Shown: positions 6,095-7,369 of the stretch, one piece after another
Position numbering within the stretch: position 1 is the first letter of the stretch
Layout: each line of letters opens with the position of its first letter
DNA from: Hyphomicrobiales bacterium
GTDB taxonomy: Bacteria > Pseudomonadota > Alphaproteobacteria > Rhizobiales > HXMU1428-3
Assembly: GCA_021775385.1 (NCBI GenBank)
Contig: JAJFHW010000040.1
Coordinates: 1 to 7,369, forward strand
Direction of reading: 5' to 3'
DNA length: 7,369 bases
Notes under the pieces: generated by a model
The model's input: only the letters and a program-made list of their open reading frames with translations
The model's database searches: none
What the model was told of the DNA's origin: nothing
Program-made: the position numbers and the translations under genes

Positions 6095-6216
6095 GCGCGG
6101 TTGCTTAGTGGGCAACTTGAAGCGCAGCTAAGAAAGCGCGGTTGCTTAGTGGGCAACATGAAGCGCAGCTAAGAAAGCGCGGTTGCTAGTGGGCAACCCT
6201 GAAGCACTGATAAAAA
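6095..6216. repeat. Tandem 41-bp palindromic repeat, three units
   Basis: Unit 1 (6095-6135) and unit 2 (6136-6176) are 41 bp each and differ at one base (T6117 against A6158). Unit 3 (6177-6216) is 40 bp, with one T missing in its GCTTAG and a diverged second half. A possible truncated unit precedes (about 6079-6094). Every unit carries a stem GTTGC/GCAAC around a 7-base loop (TTAGTGG, TAGTGG in unit 3), and the first two units also hold GCGC at both ends of their first 31 bases and CTTAG/CTAAG. The units are head-to-tail without spacers, more GC-rich than the surroundings, and lie between convergent genes, which is the usual place for REP/BIME-like intergenic elements. Confidence 0.7.
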
Positions 6217-6255
6217 GGGCGTCTCGGTCTACGCACACCTCATTCTCGCAGGGCC

Positions 6256-6280
6256 TCCCACCGCCTTATTAGCAGTGGGA
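6256..6280. repeat. Hairpin TCCCAC / GTGGGA near the end of gltD
   Basis: TCCCAC (6256-6261) pairs with GTGGGA (6275-6280). Inside, a C-A mismatch is followed by two more pairs (6263-6264 with 6272-6273). It lies 26 bp beyond the gltD stop on the minus strand. No T-run follows on that strand, so it is at most a weak or factor-dependent terminator. Confidence 0.4.
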
Positions 6281-6306
6281 ATAGCCGTGAGAGAAAGAAA
6301 CTATTT

Positions 6307-7369
6307 TTATCTAGGTAAAATTGATGAACCAACTAAATATTCATCAACAGCTTTAGCAGCCTGTCGGCCTTCACGTATGGCCCAAACAACCAAAGATTGA
6401 CCGCGTCTCATATCACCTGCAGCAAAAACACCATCTTTACTTGTCTTGTAATCTTCGACATTAGCAAGAACATTACCACGGCCATCAAGTTCAAGGCCAA
6501 GGCCATTGATCATGCCTTCATGAATAGGGTTTACAAAGCCCATTGCAAGCAAAACAAGGTCCGCCTTTAATTCAAAGTCACTGCCTTCAATAGTCTGCAT
6601 TTTCTCGTCGACTTTAACACAGTTAATCGCTGTCACTTTACCAGCACTGCCTTTGAACTCAGATGTCATAACAGACCAGTCACGATCAGCACCCTCAGCT
6701 TGGCTACTAGACGTGCGCATTTTCAAAGGCCAATGAGGCCAAGTTAAGAGTTTGTCTTCAGCTTCTGGTGGTTTTGGCATAATCTCAAGTTGAGTAACTG
6801 AAAGACAGCTTTGGCGAATAGACGTTCCGATACAGTCAGAGCCAGTATCGCCGCCGCCAATAACAACAACATGTTTTCCTTCAGCTAAAATTGGCTCATA
6901 TTGCGTAACCGGTTCGTTAGAAACACGGCGATTTTGTTGGGTGAGAAAATCCATAGCAAAATGCACACCATGAAACTCACGACCAGGAATTGGTAAATCA
7001 CGCGGTTCTTCAGAACCACCAGTAAGCAAGAGAGCATCATGCTCATCACGTAGATCTTCAACAGACTTATCAAAGCCAATATTGATACCAGTGTGGAAGG
7101 TTACACCTTCTTGTTCCATTTGAGTGACGCGGCGATCAATTAATTTCTTATCAAGTTTGAAATCAGGAATGCCATAACGTAGTAATCCACCAGCTTTGTT
7201 GTTCTTTTCATAAAGATGAACATCATGTCCGGCTCGCGCTAACTGTTGAGCAGCTGCCATGCCTGCCGGGCCAGCACCAACAACAGCAACACGTTTGCCA
7301 GATTGTGATGGCGCTTGTACTGGCGGTAACCAACCATTTTCCCAGGCCTTGTCAACAATCGCACATTCA
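6307..7369 (-). CDS. gltD: Glutamate synthase [NADPH] small subunit, C-terminal part (5' end beyond window)
   Basis: The frame stays open to the window edge, giving 353 residues; roughly 120-130 N-terminal residues, with the iron-sulfur cysteines, are outside. The ATG at 7260 is internal, because the upstream codons encode the conserved [13 protein letters not shown] stretch and the first half of the FAD motif. GltD takes electrons from NADPH through FAD and Fe-S clusters and passes them to GltB, which makes two glutamates from glutamine and 2-oxoglutarate. In the fragment, the FAD dinucleotide motif is G31-A-G-P-A-G36, followed by [13 protein letters not shown] (60-72). The NADPH motif is G171-G-G-D-T-G176. 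The C-terminal FAD motif G-V-F-A-A-G-D with a following [11 protein letters not shown] is at about 313-330. It is convergent with the envelope genes. gltB would be expected next to it, outside the window. Confidence 0.95.
   Translation of the reverse strand, partial: ECAIVDKAWENGWLPPVQAPSQSGKRVAVVGAGPAGMAAAQQLARAGHDVHLYEKNNKAGGLLRYGIPDFKLDKKLIDRRVTQMEQEGVTFHTGINIGFDKSVEDLRDEHDALLLTGGSEEPRDLPIPGREFHGVHFAMDFLTQQNRRVSNEPVTQYEPILAEGKHVVVIGGGDTGSDCIGTSIRQSCLSVTQLEIMPKPPEAEDKLLTWPHWPLKMRTSSSQAEGADRDWSVMTSEFKGSAGKVTAINCVKVDEKMQTIEGSDFELKADLVLLAMGFVNPIHEGMINGLGLELDGRGNVLANVEDYKTSKDGVFAAGDMRRGQSLVVWAIREGRQAAKAVDEYLVGSSILPR

Larger units (their letters stand above)
6032..6306. other. GC-rich structured intergenic block between convergent genes
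   Basis: The block between the DUF459 gene and the convergent gltD has no gene. By hand count 6091-6270 is about 56% GC, against about 40% around it. In order it holds two adjacent hairpins (6033-6081), an 8-bp palindrome TGACGTCA (6087-6094), three tandem copies of a 41-bp palindromic unit (6095-6216), and a further hairpin (6256-6280). None is followed by a T-run, so an intrinsic terminator is not evident on either strand. Confidence 0.6.

Noticed and set aside
6097..6117. tRNA gene, because GGTTGCTTAGTGGGCAAC resembles a D-arm with box-A-like bases
   Set aside because: No acceptor stem, anticodon arm or TTCRA T-loop follows at tRNA spacing, and the same sequence recurs every 41 bp.
6095..6216. 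CRISPR array
   Set aside because: The 41-bp units are directly adjacent without unique spacers, there are only three, the last is degenerate, and no cas gene is present.
6885..7079. Second minus-strand frame within gltD
   Set aside because: It is out of frame with gltD, which is continuous and conserved across the same bases.
7258..7260. ATG at 7260 as the real gltD start
   Set aside because: It would cut the FAD-binding GAGPAG motif in half; the frame stays open to the window end with conserved residues.

Overview
The window looks like a piece of chromosome from an AT-rich alphaproteobacterium (roughly 40% GC by eye), most likely of the Hyphomicrobiales (Rhizobiales). The evidence is the protein flavour (GalU, GalE, a large-type GltD, two MltB-like transglycosylases with a C-terminal peptidoglycan-binding domain, and a DUF459 SGNH-fold protein). 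The grouping of transglycosylase, DUF459 and gltBD also resembles what I remember from Brucella and Agrobacterium relatives. The taxon is an inference; no rRNA or other marker is present.

Layout, left to right. (1) 1-139, minus strand: the first 46 codons of galU, starting at TTG. (2) 140-556: a 417-bp AT-rich divergent intergenic region with a 9-bp perfect inverted repeat (186-264) and a 10-bp direct repeat. (3) 557-1549, plus: galE. (4) 1676-3076, plus: a cysteine-rich MltB-family lytic transglycosylase. (5) 3312-4589, plus: a second, more canonical, cysteine-free MltB-family transglycosylase. (6) 4640-6031, plus: a secreted DUF459 protein whose SGNH active-site positions are largely substituted. 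(7) 6032-6306: a GC-rich intergenic block holding adjacent hairpins, about three copies of a 41-bp palindromic repeat, and another hairpin. (8) 6307-7369, minus: the C-terminal 353 codons of gltD, running off the right edge.

How the genes fit together. GalU makes UDP-glucose and GalE interconverts it with UDP-galactose, so the divergent pair feeds surface polysaccharide synthesis and galactose metabolism. The two transglycosylases cut peptidoglycan glycan strands in the periplasm. The DUF459 protein has an export signal and lies 50 bp behind the second transglycosylase, so the two are probably co-transcribed and it may act on or bind the envelope. GltD is the flavin-containing, electron-supplying subunit of NADPH glutamate synthase and is convergent with this cluster; its link to the envelope genes is positional only.

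No mobile element with a recognisable transposase, no CRISPR array, no phage genes and no RNA gene were found. Nothing here is clearly an undescribed system. The items most worth a second look are the degenerate SGNH protein beside the paired transglycosylases, the cysteine-rich paralogue, and the 41-bp tandem palindromic repeat between the convergent genes.
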